Shown piece by piece: positions 11,736 to 23,400 of a stretch of DNA of 64,000 nt. Below the pieces are notes generated by a model. The model saw only the letters and a list, made by a program, of their open reading frames with translations. It ran no database searches and was not told where the DNA came from. This stretch comes from Galeopsis tetrahit (taxonomy: Eukaryota; Streptophyta; Magnoliopsida; Lamiales; Lamiaceae): positions 18,602,881 to 18,666,880 of the forward strand of contig OY776122.1 of assembly GCA_963675135.1 (NCBI GenBank). Direction: 5' to 3'. The first letter of the stretch is position 1. Each line of letters starts with the position of its first letter. The position numbers were made by a program, and so were the translations under genes.

Positions 11736-12825
11736 GGCATATGATATTGTTGCTGGGCCGAAAATAAAAGATAATAAGCTGAGCCTATTGTTTGTTACTG
11801 AAATGGGTCAAGTAATTAGAAGATAATTAAGCCCATTAAGTTATTTAATGATTTTGGACCCTAATGGCCCATTAAGAGTTATGATATACCTGGGGCCGCC
11901 GAATTCTGGGAAGAAAAAAGAGGCAAGCAGCAGGAAGAAGGAGAGGCAAGCAGGAGGCGATCGGCCGTGAGCATCTGGAATTGGACCGACGCCGTGATGA
12001 GTTTGATTTTATCGTTTATTGTTCTCTTATTTATGTTTAGTACTTAGATTGTTTTTCTAGCCCGAGGATGTGAACTCTTGATAGATTTATGCCTTTTTAA
12101 TTAATTGATTAACGGTTTATTTCAATCCCTATTTCGATTTCGTTATTATTTGATTTTATGCGAAGCATGTTTTGATTAATAGATTTATTAGGACTGGCCA
12201 TCCGAGTTTATTTGTTATCAATTCTAGTTAATTCACAATTTATAATCCGTAATTGTTATATTATTGTGGATATCGTAGCAACTAAGGCAGAACACCTTAG
12301 GGGATAAGAACGTTTAGGTTGCATGAAACGAGCGTCTCGTATTCATGGTCTAGTTTATTCTATTGTTTTGGTTCGTTAATGCGTTTCTCGAGTTGAACCT
12401 TAAATACATGTTTTGGGGTTATTCGTAGGAATAGATTAATTGGGGGTCGTACTTTCTAATTAATTAAACTTAAGAAACAATTCGAGTTAGTTTGGTCATA
12501 CCACTGGCTTAGGGATAAGATTTGAGATTAGATTGGAATTACCGTGTTCACTAATTAAATTGGTAAAATTAATTAAGGGGAAGCAATCTGAGGGCTAGAT
12601 CGTTCTTCATATTTGATTCTTGTTTATTTTTATAGCTTATTTTTATTTTTCATGTTTTCTAGTAGTCAGTTAGAAACCACCTATCCAACTTCCCCCATTT
12701 TTATTGCTTTCATACATAATTTATTCAATTGAATTTCACCATTCTCTGTGGGATCGACCCTTACTTCCCTACTGCATAGTGGTTAGTTAAGGTTTTATTT
12801 TTGGGTGCCGGCGACAGCACACAAA
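11736..12825 (+). mobile_element. LTR-like segment of a Ty3/gypsy Tat/Athila-type element
   Basis: No ORF is seen here. The region resembles the R-U5 part of a gypsy LTR: stretches such as 'gatgtgaactcttgatag', 'gcaactaaggcagaacacc', and near 12745 'tctgtgggatcgacccttac' followed by 'gggtgccggcgacagcac'. The last piece resembles the LTR end and primer-binding zone of Tat/Athila-type elements. The left border is the broken E1 LTR and the right border is an inverted junction near 12826. I could not find both LTR ends, so the type is an inference from motif memory. Confidence 0.45.
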
Positions 12826-13339
12826 ATAATGAGTCGAAAAGATGCACTAAAATACCAATTTAATTCATAAAGAATATTCAATTAAAGCACAAAAATAGGC
12901 AATAAATCCGACTCATCAAATCCCCCCACACTTAAACATTTGCTTGTCCTCAAGCAAAGAGAATTAAACTACATATGGGATAATTTCAATGGACAACCAA
13001 CTCAAGAAAAATAATGGAATTTGCATGTAATACTTGAGAGTTCAAAACAAGAAAATTGAATTACTCTTCTATAATTTTCAAAACTAGATTTTTGAGCCAA
13101 ATCCATAAGTTGTTTGCCTCTCTCAATAAACCACAAATTTCAATTCACACTTAACCACAAAATCTCATCAACTCTTGGTTACTCACACCACATTCATGAT
13201 CCCCTAAGAACCTCGACTTCAGATCACTCGACTCAATTTTCCTTCAAAGTTCAAATCCTATGGTATCCTTCTCCATTCAATTTTTTTTATACTGCATTTT
13301 TTTTTTTTGCAGCTTTAATTCCACCTTGGAATTTTTTTC

Positions 13340-13555
13340 AAAAGGTCTGCAGCTTCTCTCCACTTTTCGGGTTTTAGCTAAGTTTATTCATTTTTGAACA
13401 CTTAAGCCCCCTGAAGTAGGTAGCTGTTTCTGCCTTTTTTTTTTCAAATGAGGTCCGCAGCTCCTCTCTACTTTTCGAGTTTTAGCTAAGTTTATTCATT
13501 TATGAACACTTGAGCCCTCTAAAGTAGGCAGCTGTTTCAGCCCCTCATAATTTTT
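13340..13555 (-). repeat. 108-bp tandem repeat, two units, in the gypsy 3' region
   Basis: The unit around 'gcagctcctctctacttttcg ... ttagctaagtttattc ... gaacacttgagcc' occurs at about 13340-13447 and 13448-13555, with scattered substitutions. Long T runs flank each unit. Confidence 0.75.
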
Positions 13556-14453
13556 TTCTCATTCATCACTTTTTTTTCAACTTAGGATACTAATAAGATT
13601 CTTCACTTCTCAAGAAAACTAATGAAAGTTCACCAAAATCAAATAATCAAGTACACCATTTCAGGGTATGAATAAACCAAGAACCAATTCAATTTCAAGG
13701 CATAAGATATGTATATCAACCGGGCTATTAATCAAGACTCACAACTCATGATTTTAGCAATTTAACAAAAATCCAACAATTAAGAATATAGGCAAAGCAA
13801 CCAATTAAACATGCTTCAAACAACAAACACATCACATAATTCTAATTCCCGCGTAAAATCCTCTAACAATGAATCATCCCCCCACACTTAAATAGGTGCT
13901 AGTCCCTTAGCACTGAAGCAAGAGATACAAAAAATAAACACCATATAGAAATAAGAATAGAGTGGAACGGGGGTACCAGAGTCTACAATGGGAGCGTCGG
14001 GTGCTGAGTCAGTGTGTAGTCGAATTTTTTCCCTTCGGTGGGTACTGCGGCGACTCAGGTCAGGTCGGCGGCGGAGTGGATCGGTTAGACGTGCGGCAGT
14101 AGATGAATCAGGTGGAGTAGGCAGGGCTTCTGTGATTTGCTGGTCTTTTACAATGGTGTATTGAATGGGCCTTATGCAATGGGCTGTTTAACTAAATGGC
14201 CAGCGTGGACAACTGCGAGGAAATCAAACAATGGAGGGAATAAAAAAAAAAAAAAAAAACAGAAGTAAAATTCCAGGAGAAGTTCTTCCATAAGGCGTGC
14301 CCACGCCTTATCTCAAATCCTCTCCTGAACCACAAACACGCAAAAAATAAAATTAAAAGCAAAAATAGCAAAATAAAAAACTAAGTAGACATTGGGTTGC
14401 CTCCCAATAAGCGCCTTTTCTTAACGTCGTTGGCTCGACAATCAACTTCTCTT

Positions 14454-15083
14454 TCACGTAATCGGAGTAAAATAATCCTCTCTATGTAGTGGCATTTTAC
14501 ATTGCGAAACAATGTTCTCTCTAATCAAGTTCTCATTCCAAAATATCCTTTGCTTGTCAGGGTAAAGCTCGTTAAATAATTTGGCATATCTAGGATTTTG
14601 CTCTATTGGCTCAACTAGTGGTATGTTGTTCTCAACCCTTCGAAAGACATCGACTAGTTGCTGCTCCTTGGCATCTTTCTCCACCTTTTTGAGCCTCGAG
14701 GGAAAGAGAACTACATTAGTAATAACAGGAATTGATGCACAAGATTTTGCCTTACTTTTTTGTTCTGGTACGCTGACACTGAGGGGGTCAGTGTCTGCTT
14801 TTGCTTCCAGATTTTTCTCTGCTGATTTTTCAGTAACAACATGCTCATCTTGTGTCTCAATCTGCTCACTAAGCTCCTCGAGACTTTCCTCTATGTCGAT
14901 TTGGGTAAGCTCAACAACATCTTCCACTAGATTTTCACCCAATTGTGTTTGCAATTGGCTTATGACATTCGTCATTTGGCTCAGTTGCACTTCCATACTC
15001 TTTTGCCTAGACTCCATACTCTTTTGTTCATCAGCCATGATCTTAAATTTTAACTGGAGAGTCTCCTGATAACTCTCAGTCAT
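14454..15083 (-). CDS. gag: Gypsy gag C-terminal remnant, 209 aa
   Basis: The ORF starts at ATG 15083-15081. Residues 1-80 are Glu/Gln-rich and coiled-coil-like (QKSMESRQKSMEVQLSQM). Residues about 125-185 (FPSRLKKVEKDAKEQQLVD, then NIPLVEPIEQNPRYAKLFNEL) match the conserved segment between gag and protease of plant Tat/Athila gypsy elements, from memory of that family. It ends just before non-coding 3'-element sequence, so the rest of the polyprotein is deleted. No zinc knuckle is seen. It is open over its length, but expression is unknown because no 5' LTR or leader is present. Confidence 0.6.
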   Translation of the reverse strand: MTESYQETLQLKFKIMADEQKSMESRQKSMEVQLSQMTNVISQLQTQLGENLVEDVVELTQIDIEESLEELSEQIETQDEHVVTEKSAEKNLEAKADTDPLSVSVPEQKSKAKSCASIPVITNVVLFPSRLKKVEKDAKEQQLVDVFRRVENNIPLVEPIEQNPRYAKLFNELYPDKQRIFWNENLIRENIVSQCKMPLHREDYFTPIT

Positions 15084-15172
15084 GACCTTTAATATTATCT
15101 CTAACTATTAATACCTCATCAATGGTGTTAATCAATCACTACATTCTTACAAAATTGCTGAACACTACGAAA

Positions 15173-16085
15173 ATGCACAATTCAAGGATGATCGAAAACC
15201 TTCCTGATGAAATCACTATTTCTATTATACTATTTCTTCTACCGATTTTTCTATCCAAATACAAGTGTATCTCTAGAAAATGGAAATATGTATTATGTTC
15301 TAGGTGGTTTGTAAACTCACACCTATTGAATATGAAAGTAGGAAATCATTTCTCATTGATACATAAATACCACGTTGCATGCCCTCCCATATCTTACCAA
15401 TATAATCTCGGTAGGGAATCTCCCTATGTTTCTAGGGAAATATCCAAACATGACGAAGAGTATGAGGTTCTTGGTAGCTATAATGGTTTAGTATTATTCT
15501 GCAATATCGAAGATCAATATTCTATAAAAAAACCCTACCACTAAACAATTTATTATTGTTCCAAACAAACCCATTTCCTTTCCAAAGAGACACGACATAG
15601 CTTGGGTTTATTTTGGATTTGGGTATCTCAGTAGTTCTAATGACTACATAATTATGCGAATTGCTTATTTATGGGATAAAAGTGGTGGTGTGACCGAGGT
15701 ATGCACTTTCTCACGAAATTCAAATATGTGGTCAAATCTTCCTCCCTTCCCGTTTGATAATTACCCATGTTCAAATGCATTCTTTGCTGGTGATCATTTT
15801 CATTGGATGTTTAAATCTGGTAAAGATCGCTATCAGTTGGCTACATTTGATATTCTAAATTCTACTTACTCATTGATAAAAATTCATGATTTTAAGACTG
15901 TTCCTTTGAACTTAGAAGTCGAAGGTTTGGATGACAATACAATTGCAGTATATTGCAGTAGTTTGACCACACCAGAAGATAGTTTTTATAGTAAGTATTT
16001 CTTTCAAATGCACTTACTTACTTACTCATCAGGCATCCCTACTTGGTCAAGTATTTCAATCATCAAAAGAACATTATTACCTAAC
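15173..16085 (+). pseudogene. F-box protein gene 1, 5' part, disrupted by retrotransposon
   Basis: Start chosen at ATG 15173 (MHNSRMIENLPDEI) by comparison with the paralogue at 53772; an in-frame ATG at 15122 would add 17 residues. The F-box is at about residues 7-45 (ENLPDEITISIILFLLP ... SRKWKYVL). The F-box-associated domain follows (YEVLGSYNGLVLFC, then SNMWSNLPPFPFDNY, then YQLATFDILNSTYSLIKIHDF). F-box proteins bind Skp1 in SCF ubiquitin ligases and choose the substrate. Two lesions are seen: a one-base frame change in an A run near 15530 (before it the frame ends at 15544; after it the other frame is open to 16085), and insertion of the nest at 16085/16086. The 3' end is at 52826-53023. 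The gypsy fragment ends about 70 bp upstream. Confidence 0.85.
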
Positions 16086-16920
16086 TGTTGGGAATAAAAT
16101 AAGTTTTGATTATGATACCAAAACCCCCTGAGACATGCCAAGTAGATTAGTCAATATGAATGAACATGTTTCAGGACTGTTAGAACATGTAGTCTAAGAC
16201 AAGTAGAGAAGTTGATATGTTAGGAAGCTCTTAGAACAATAGATGCACTAGTTGAGGGGGAACACATGCTTATAAGTTTATTATGTCCAAGTCCCCTCAA
16301 GGCTTAGTTTTTGGATTGACCCCAAGTCTGCTAAAGGACAAGTATGCTGATCAAAGTCCAATCAGAGTGGAACAATCTATCTGAATATCAACTAAGTGGA
16401 ATAGATCTTGAAGATCAAGTCTACTGCAATAAATGACAGTTTCAGAAGAGTTGTCCAGCAATATTGTCCCAGCACAATTGAACTAGAACAAGCTTTGAAG
16501 TTCAAGGCCAACTATGCTGATGAGGTCAAATCCACTTATCCAAGACTTATATGCTCAAAGAACTACACAAAGAAGACATGGAAAGAGAAAAAGCCAAGTC
16601 ATTTGAAGAGAGCATGCCAACACTGCTGATAAGCAGAATCTGCTGAAATGGATAAGCAGAACTGTCCTAATGATAAGGAATGTTTTGTCCTTATCTTAGG
16701 ATCATTGATAAGAAGAGATGTCCATGTTTGACCAAGTGAATCTTGAAGTCAGACTTTGGGAAGAGTGCTGCAGAATAAAGACAAAGTGGTTACAGCCGTT
16801 TATTTCTCAAAACAAAGACATGTCACTATCAAGAATCTGTCTTCCAGTTTGAAGAGTTCAAGGAAGACATTTATAGACATTTGAGGCTGCCTCTCCAACG
16901 GGTAAATCCTCAAATTTGTT

Positions 16921-16929
16921 TATAAATAC
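16921..16929 (+). promoter_or_regulatory. TATA box of element A 5' LTR
   Basis: tataaatac occurs downstream of 'caacgggtaaatcctcaaattt'. The same word sits at the matching place in the other complete LTRs: 51962-51970, 25945-25953 and 44873-44881. This defines the U3/R border region in both families. Confidence 0.7.
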
Positions 16930-17739
16930 AGAAGTGTGAAGACCATTTGAAGCATCCACTATCCATCCAACTATCAAACTATTCTGAAGCTTCAAAGTCC
17001 TCAAAAGACATTCTTAGTCTTCAAACACTTCATCTAAGCTGAACCTCATTGTATATCCTTACACAGCTTAGAGAGATATCCTATCCTTATACACTGATCT
17101 TCATTGTAAAGGATATCTCATTAGTTGGAACCTTACTTCAACCCTTATACCTTTCAAGAGAGAAAGTTAGAAGGTTGTAGTAGTAGAAGTGGAAGGAACT
17201 AACTGTTGAGAGAAGAACAATTCAGTTCTGAGTTGAGAAAGGGTACTAGGAATCTTGACATCCTAGGGATCAAGGCACCAAGGAGTGGTGTGGTTGATCA
17301 AGTGCACCTTGGCACTATAAAACAAGTTAATTCCAAGAGTGAATGAATTATCCTGTTAAATCAGGGAAAGTGGATGTAGGAGCTTGAGTCTCTGAACCAC
17401 TATAAACTCTTGTGTTGATTTACTTTCAAGCATTTATATACATTCAACACTGCACAAACTGGACTTTCAAAGATACATATCCTAAACTGTGCAAAACTAG
17501 ATTTGGACAAGTTCCCTGAACTGGATTAACTGTTAAGGTGATTTCAGAATTAAAAGGAGTTTAAACTAAAGGGCTAACCACTAATTCCGCACACATAACT
17601 CCCTTAGATAGTTATTCAACTAAGTACTCAATAGTACTTAGTAGTTTGATTATCTATAAAGAGTTAATCATACCAGCAGAGTTGTCCAGGACAACCTTGC
17701 TGAAGTCTGGTTTGATCAAAGTTTGAAAAGAAATTGCAT

Positions 17740-17773
17740 ACAAGTGTATTTCCCCCCCCCCCCATACACTTGT
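17740..17773 (+). repeat. Poly-C loop hairpin in LTR U5
   Basis: Arms acaagtgtat (17740-17749) and atacacttgt (17764-17773) are perfect 10-bp inverted repeats around a run of 12 C. The feature recurs at the same place in the other complete A and B LTRs, with C runs of 12 (26759-26770), 11 (45687-45697) and 13 (52774-52786). Confidence 0.85.
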
Positions 17774-17799
17774 TATATACTCCTTTCAGGACCAACAAG

Positions 17800-17811
17800 T
17801 GGTATCAGAGC
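17800..17811 (+). promoter_or_regulatory. Primer-binding site of element A (methionine initiator tRNA)
   Basis: tggtatcagagc begins two bases after the LTR end and complements the 3' end of plant initiator methionine tRNA, the usual copia minus-strand primer. It shows that 16086-17797 is a 5' LTR. Confidence 0.9.
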
Positions 17812-17939
17812 AGGGGTTCAAAGACCACTGCTTCTGAAAATCCAACTTGATTTTCAAAATCACATATTTGGTGTGGTCACTAAACTGATCTTTATCTGAA
17901 ATCTATCATATCTGTATCTAACCCATCTTGTTTTGAGAT

Positions 17940-20413
17940 ATGGCCAACAACAATGCTGTTGTTCCTCCTCCTACTGTTCAAGGGCTGGACAATATGGCTA
18001 CCAATCCAGTTAACCATATATCACATCACAAGTTACCCATGTTCTCAATTGATAATTATGAATTCTGTAAAATCAGAATGAGAGCTTATCTTGCATCTCT
18101 CCATACTGACATGTTGAGGGTGATTACAAGAGGACCCTATGTGTTCACTCAACTTAACCCCAGATTGACTGATGAACAAAGAGCAAACACAAGGGATGTG
18201 ATTCCCAAGGATGAAGATGACTTCACCTCTGAGGAGAAAAGGAAAGATAATTTGAATTATCTAGCTATGAATACCCTCTACCAAACAATTCCAGATGCAA
18301 TCATGGGAAGGGTCTACCACTGCACAACTGCCAAGGAAATATGGGATACTCTTGCAGAAATGTGTGAGGGTACAGAAAAGATAAAGGAGAATAAGCTCCA
18401 AGTGGCTGTGCAGAAGTTTAAACAATTCACAATGGAGTCAGATGATTCCATTGACAAGTTTGCTGGTAGATTCATAGATGTGATGAATGAAATCAACTCC
18501 TTGGGCAAGGTGTACTCCAAGAGAGAAGTTGGACTGAAGATCTTGAGAATCTCACTCAAAAGTGGGATGTATATGCTGTGATGATGCAAAATACCAAGGA
18601 TCTCTCCACCATGCCCATGCAACAAATCTTCTCTAAACTCAAAGCTTATGAGTTTGACCTCAACAGAAGGAAGCCAGCTGAGGAATCTTCCTTACCAACT
18701 AAAGGAGTGGCATTCAAAGTCAAAACTGCTGAACCTGAGATGCAGTCCACTCCAAGATCATCCAAGTCAGTCTCTAAGGCTGAAATGAAGGAAGAAATGG
18801 CCCTCATGGCTAGGAGGTTTGATAAACTCAACTTAAGGTTTGGTAGATACAAGAAATTCTACCAAGACAACAAATTCAGGAGAAGGTACAACTCTCCTGA
18901 AGCACAGGCAGAGGACAAGAAGCCTGAAGAGAAAAGATCAGAGGACAAGTACTCTGATAGGAGAAAGTCCAGCAGAGCTGAACCCTCCTCATCTAAAAGG
19001 AAAGATGATCCAAAGAAAGATGATGATGAGGATCTGTGCTATAACTGCAAGAAGAAAGGGCACTTCCAGTATGACTGCCCTGAACTCAGCTCTAAGGAGA
19101 GAAGAGAGAGGCAAGCCAAAAGAGATAGAAAGGTCACCAACAGAAAAGCCATGATGGCATGTAAAGAATCTGATAGTGCTGAAAGCTTCAACTCTTCTGA
19201 TGGACTATTCTCAAACAGTGAAGATGATGATGATGTGTGCAACATGGCCATTGAGGATGATGAGGTATCCTCTACTTCTAGCTCACCATCATTTTTATCA
19301 CAAAACACTAGTGAAGTCAACTTGAAACTTTCTTTTGGAAAGTTGATGGAAGATTTCACTAGGTTACAAGAATTTCATGACAATTGTGTGAGAGAAAATG
19401 AAAGGCTTTCAATTGAATTGTCAAAACCTGCTGAGACAGTAGTTGACATCAAATCTACTGAACTGTATCAACAAGTCTTGAGAGAGCTTGAGGAAGCAAA
19501 TCTCAGGATAGTTGACCAACAGAAGAAGATTGATGATCAACTGCTTTTTCAAAAGAGAAAAGATTTTGAACTAAAAATTCTTCAAGCAAAATTTGAAAAC
19601 CTCTCACATGAGTATGACATTCTAAAATCAAGTGAAGAGAGCCTGAAATTAAAGATGTCTGCTTTGAAGAAATCCTCTAGAGCAATAGAGGAAATTCAAA
19701 GTTACCAAAGACCTATGGCTCAAAGAAGTGGATTAGGCTTTGATCCATTTGAATCTTCACCTTGTCTTAGTGTTGCTTCTACAAGTAACACTAAGAAAAT
19801 CTTTGTCAAATCAGTGGTACAACAAGCTGAAAATGAAATAGTTCAGCCACTGAACAAAGGGAAGGGCAAAATGAATGAGATGCCCACTCAAGTGTTTCAG
19901 GAGACTAGGCCCAAACCTATGGAAAATGCCAAAGTCCCTGAACACAAGAGGAATGTTGGTCAGCAGAGTAGACCCAATGGAAGGGCAACTCTCGTGAACA
20001 ATTTTTAGAGGAGTTATCCAAGGTTTGGTCAGCCTAGGCCAACTCTACTGAGGAAGCCTCAGCTAAACAGACCTCAGGACAACCATCCTCAAAGGCAGAA
20101 TAAAATGAGACAACCAAAACCCTTCATGTCAAAGGGTAATGGTCATAAATATGCCTTCCCTCAAAGATTTCCTCAAGTAGCACAAAGAACTCAAAAGTTC
20201 AGGAGAATTGACAACTCTCCTGAAACTTACAGAGTTAACACTTTCACACACACTTTTCCAAAGGCATTCAAGGGAAAGACAGTGTATGTTGATGCTAAAG
20301 GAAAACAACTTAGCCACCTTGAATCAATCAGGTTAATTAGGCAAGTTTGGGTTCCTAAAGGTACAACTAACCTCTCAGGACCAAAAATTCAAAGGGTACC
20401 TAAAACTTGCTAA
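17940..20413 (+). pseudogene. gag: Element A gag
   Basis: It starts at ATG 17940 (MANNNAVVPPPTVQG). Residues about 30-215 form the copia gag (UBN2-like) fold region (NYEFCKIRMRAYLASLH, MNTLYQTIPDAIMGRVYHCTTAKEIWDTL). A frameshift lies near 18550; the rest reads in the other frame from about 18578. The CCHC zinc knuckle CYNCKKKGHFQYDC is at about 19039-19080, then a coiled coil and the RSGLGFDPFESSPCLS motif. A TAG at 20006-20008 breaks the tail, and gag ends at TAA 20411-20413. Gag coats element RNA in the cytoplasm. The remaining frame is the same as that of pol, with only the terminal TAA between them. Confidence 0.9.
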
Positions 20414-23400
20414 TTGCAGGTACCTAAGGGCCACAAGAAGATGAGGAGCATGAGCAAAAAATCAGCATGGTACCTTGACAGTGGTTGCTCAAGGCATATG
20501 ACTGGAAACAAAGATCTGCTCACTGATTTCACTGAAAAAGAAGGCTCAAATGTCACATTTGGGGACAACTCACAAGCAACAACAAAAGGTTATGGTACCT
20601 TGATAATTGGTAAAATCAAGGTATCCAATGTATCTTATGTGGCTGGTCTCAAATATAATTTGCTAAGCATAAGTCAGTTTTGTGATAAAGGCTTAAATGT
20701 TGACTTTTCAAGTGGAAAATGTTTAATCAAAGATAAAACTCAACAAACTTTACTGACTGGAACTAGAAAAGGAAATGTGTATTTTGCAGACTGGGACAAG
20801 TCTACTGATGCTGCATGTTTCATTGCTAAGAGATCTAATGAACAAAGTTGGTTATGACATAAAAGGCTAAACCACATGAACTTCAAATCTATGAACAAGC
20901 TTACTAGAAATTCATTAGTAAAAGGACTACCTAATGAGGTTTTCATTAAGGAGCATGTTTGCAAACCATGCCAAGAAGGAAAACAGATTAAAGCCTCCTT
21001 CAAAGGAAAACCCGTCATATCTACTGAAAGGGTACTTGAACTATTACATATGGACTTATTTGGACCAATTACCCCTGCAAGCATAAATGGTAGAAAATAC
21101 ACATTGGTTGTAGTAGATGACTTCTCTAGGTTCACATGGTTAGTATTTCTCCTTAATAAGAAGGAAACACAAGTCACACTCCCTGAACTATTAAAGAGAC
21201 TATCAAATGAAAAGAGCCTTAATATAATCAAGATAAGATCTGACAAAGGCACTGAGTTCATAAATTCATACATCAATGAGTATTGTACACTAAATGGGAT
21301 AGCTCATGAAACCTCAGCAGCTAGAACTCCTCAGCAGAATGGAGTTGCAGAAAGAAGGAATAGAACTTTAAAAGAAGCTGCTAGAACCTTAATTGCTGAT
21401 TCAAATCTACCTAAGAGGTTTTGGGCTGAAGCCATAAACACTGCATGTTATACTCAGAACAGATGTTTGATCACTAAGGGTCAAGGCAAAACCCCTTATG
21501 AACTCTGGAAAGGAAGATTGCCTAAAGTGTCATATTTTCACATATTTGGTTGTAAGTGTTTCATTCATAACAATGGGAAAGAGCAGTAGAAAGCTTTTGA
21601 CAGCAAAGCTGATGAGGGGATATTCCTTGGATATTCTCAAATCAGTAGAGCTTTCACGGTGTACAAATGTAAAACCCTAATTGTGGAGGAAACGCCTCAT
21701 GTTGTGTTTGATGAATCTATTTTTGAGGTCAGGAACAAAAACCTGGACACTGAAGAAATCACACAAAGAACAACCAGATTGAGCCTAAAAGACAAGGACA
21801 CTGTATTCATAGATGTTGTCCAAGCCAATCCTCCTGAAAATATAACACTGGACAACAATCCTGAAGGCAACATTCCTGAAGCAAACCCCACTGGACCAAT
21901 TACCCCTGCAAGCATAAATGGTAGAAAATACACATTGGTTGTAGTAGATGACTTCTCTAGGTTCACATGGTTAGTATTTCTCCTTAATAAGAAGGAAACA
22001 CAAGTCACACTCCCTGAACTATTAAAGAGACTGTCAAATGAAAAGAGCCTTAATATAATCAAGATAAGATCTGACAAAGGCACTGAGTTCATAAATTCAT
22101 ACATCAATGAGTATTGTACACTAAATGGGATAGCTCATGAAACCTCAACAGCTAGAACTCCTCAGCAGAATGGAGTTGCAGAAAGAAGGAATAGAACTTT
22201 AAAAGAAGCTGCTAGAACCTTAATTGCTGATTCAAATCTACCTAAGAGGTTTTGGGCTGAAGCCATAAACACTGCATGTTATACTCAGAACAGATGTTTG
22301 ATCACTAAGGGTCAAGGCAAAACCCCTTATGAACTCTGGAAAGGAAGATTGCCTAAAGTGTCATATTTTCACATATTTGGTTGTAAGTGTTTCATTCATA
22401 ACAATGGGAAAGAGCAGTAGAAAGCTTTTGACAGCAAAGCTGATGAGGGGATATTCCTTGGATATTCTCAAATCAGTAGAGCTTTCACGGTGTACAAATG
22501 TAAAACCCTAATTGTGGAGGAAACGCCTCATGTTGTGTTTGATGAATCTATTTTTGAGGTCAGGAACAAAAACCTGGACACTGAAGAAATCACACAAAGA
22601 ACAACCAGATTGAGCCTAAAAGACAAGGACACTGTATTCATAGATGTTGTCCAAGCCAATCCTCCTGAAAATATAACACTGGACAACAATCCTGAAGGCA
22701 ACATTCCTGAAGCAAACCCCACTGAAGGAAATGGTGAACTGAATGACCCAATCCCAGTTCACACTCAGGTAACAACTACCAATGAAGAAGCAGGCCCTGC
22801 TGAGGTAGTTAATGGATCAAATATTCAAAGGGGAACCATAAATGTTGAAAATGCCAATGTCCCTGACATTGAGGACAACACCCCTGAATATGATCCTGAG
22901 TTAGACCCTGTATTCAGTTATCCTGAATTTTATGATATTAGTGACTCAACCTTAGTAGAGGACAACTCTACTGAAGGGATCAGGAAAAGAAGGACATGGT
23001 TGTCTGACCATCTTACTGCTCTGATACTTGGTGATCCAAGTATAGGAGTCAAAACTAGAAGGTTTCATGGTGAAAGTGCTTTGTTTTGCTGTTTCCTATC
23101 AGAACAGGAACCAAGTGACATTGAGGAAGCACTTCAAGATGCAAATTGGATCACAACAATGCAGGAAGAGCTGAATGAATTCACCAGAAATGATGTATGG
23201 GAACTGGTGGATAGACCTTCACATCAAGATGTTATTGGAACCAAGTGGGTGTTCAAGAACAAGAAGAATGAGAATGATGTGATAGTCAGAAACAAAGCCA
23301 GATTGGTGGCAAAAGGCTACTGTCAATCAGAAGGCATAGATTATGATGAGACCTTTGTACCTGTGGCAAGGCTAGAAACAATAAGGCTATTCCTAGCCTA

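Larger units (their letters stand above)
12826..15100 (-). mobile_element. Ty3/gypsy fragment on the minus strand, pol deleted
   Basis: Read on the minus strand, the order is a gag C-terminus (15083 to 14454), then near 14415-14390 GCGCTTATTGGGAGGCAACCC, then two 'AAGTGTGGGGGGAT' purine tracts (near 13877 and 12926), the second after TTGCTTGAGGACAAGCAAATG and just before TGATGAGTCGG, a likely LTR start. These words are typical of the 3' non-coding end of Tat/Athila gypsy elements. Protease, reverse transcriptase and integrase are absent between gag and the 3' end. The 5' part of gag and the distal LTR are also missing. Confidence 0.6.
16086..17797 (+). mobile_element. Element A 5' LTR, complete
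   Basis: It runs from TGTTGGGAATAAAATAAG to ...ggaccaaca. A TATA box (tataaatac) is at 16921-16929. The LTR drives and ends transcription of the element. Near its 3' end, at 17740-17773, is a poly-C loop flanked by inverted arms (listed separately). The next three bases lead into the primer-binding site. Confidence 0.93.

Noticed and set aside
13114..13377. 87-codon open frame in the gypsy 3' region
   Set aside because: Low-complexity, T-rich sequence on the strand opposite to the element; no family resemblance.
16408..16629. 73-codon open frame inside the A LTR, repeated at 32477 and 51451
   Set aside because: It starts with TTG, lies in non-coding LTR and recurs only because the LTR does; the longer version at 32477-33304 is an LTR-gag fusion artefact.
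17752..17763. Poly-C run as an assembly gap filler or sequencing artefact
   Set aside because: It occurs in all four complete LTRs with slightly different lengths and the same inverted arms.
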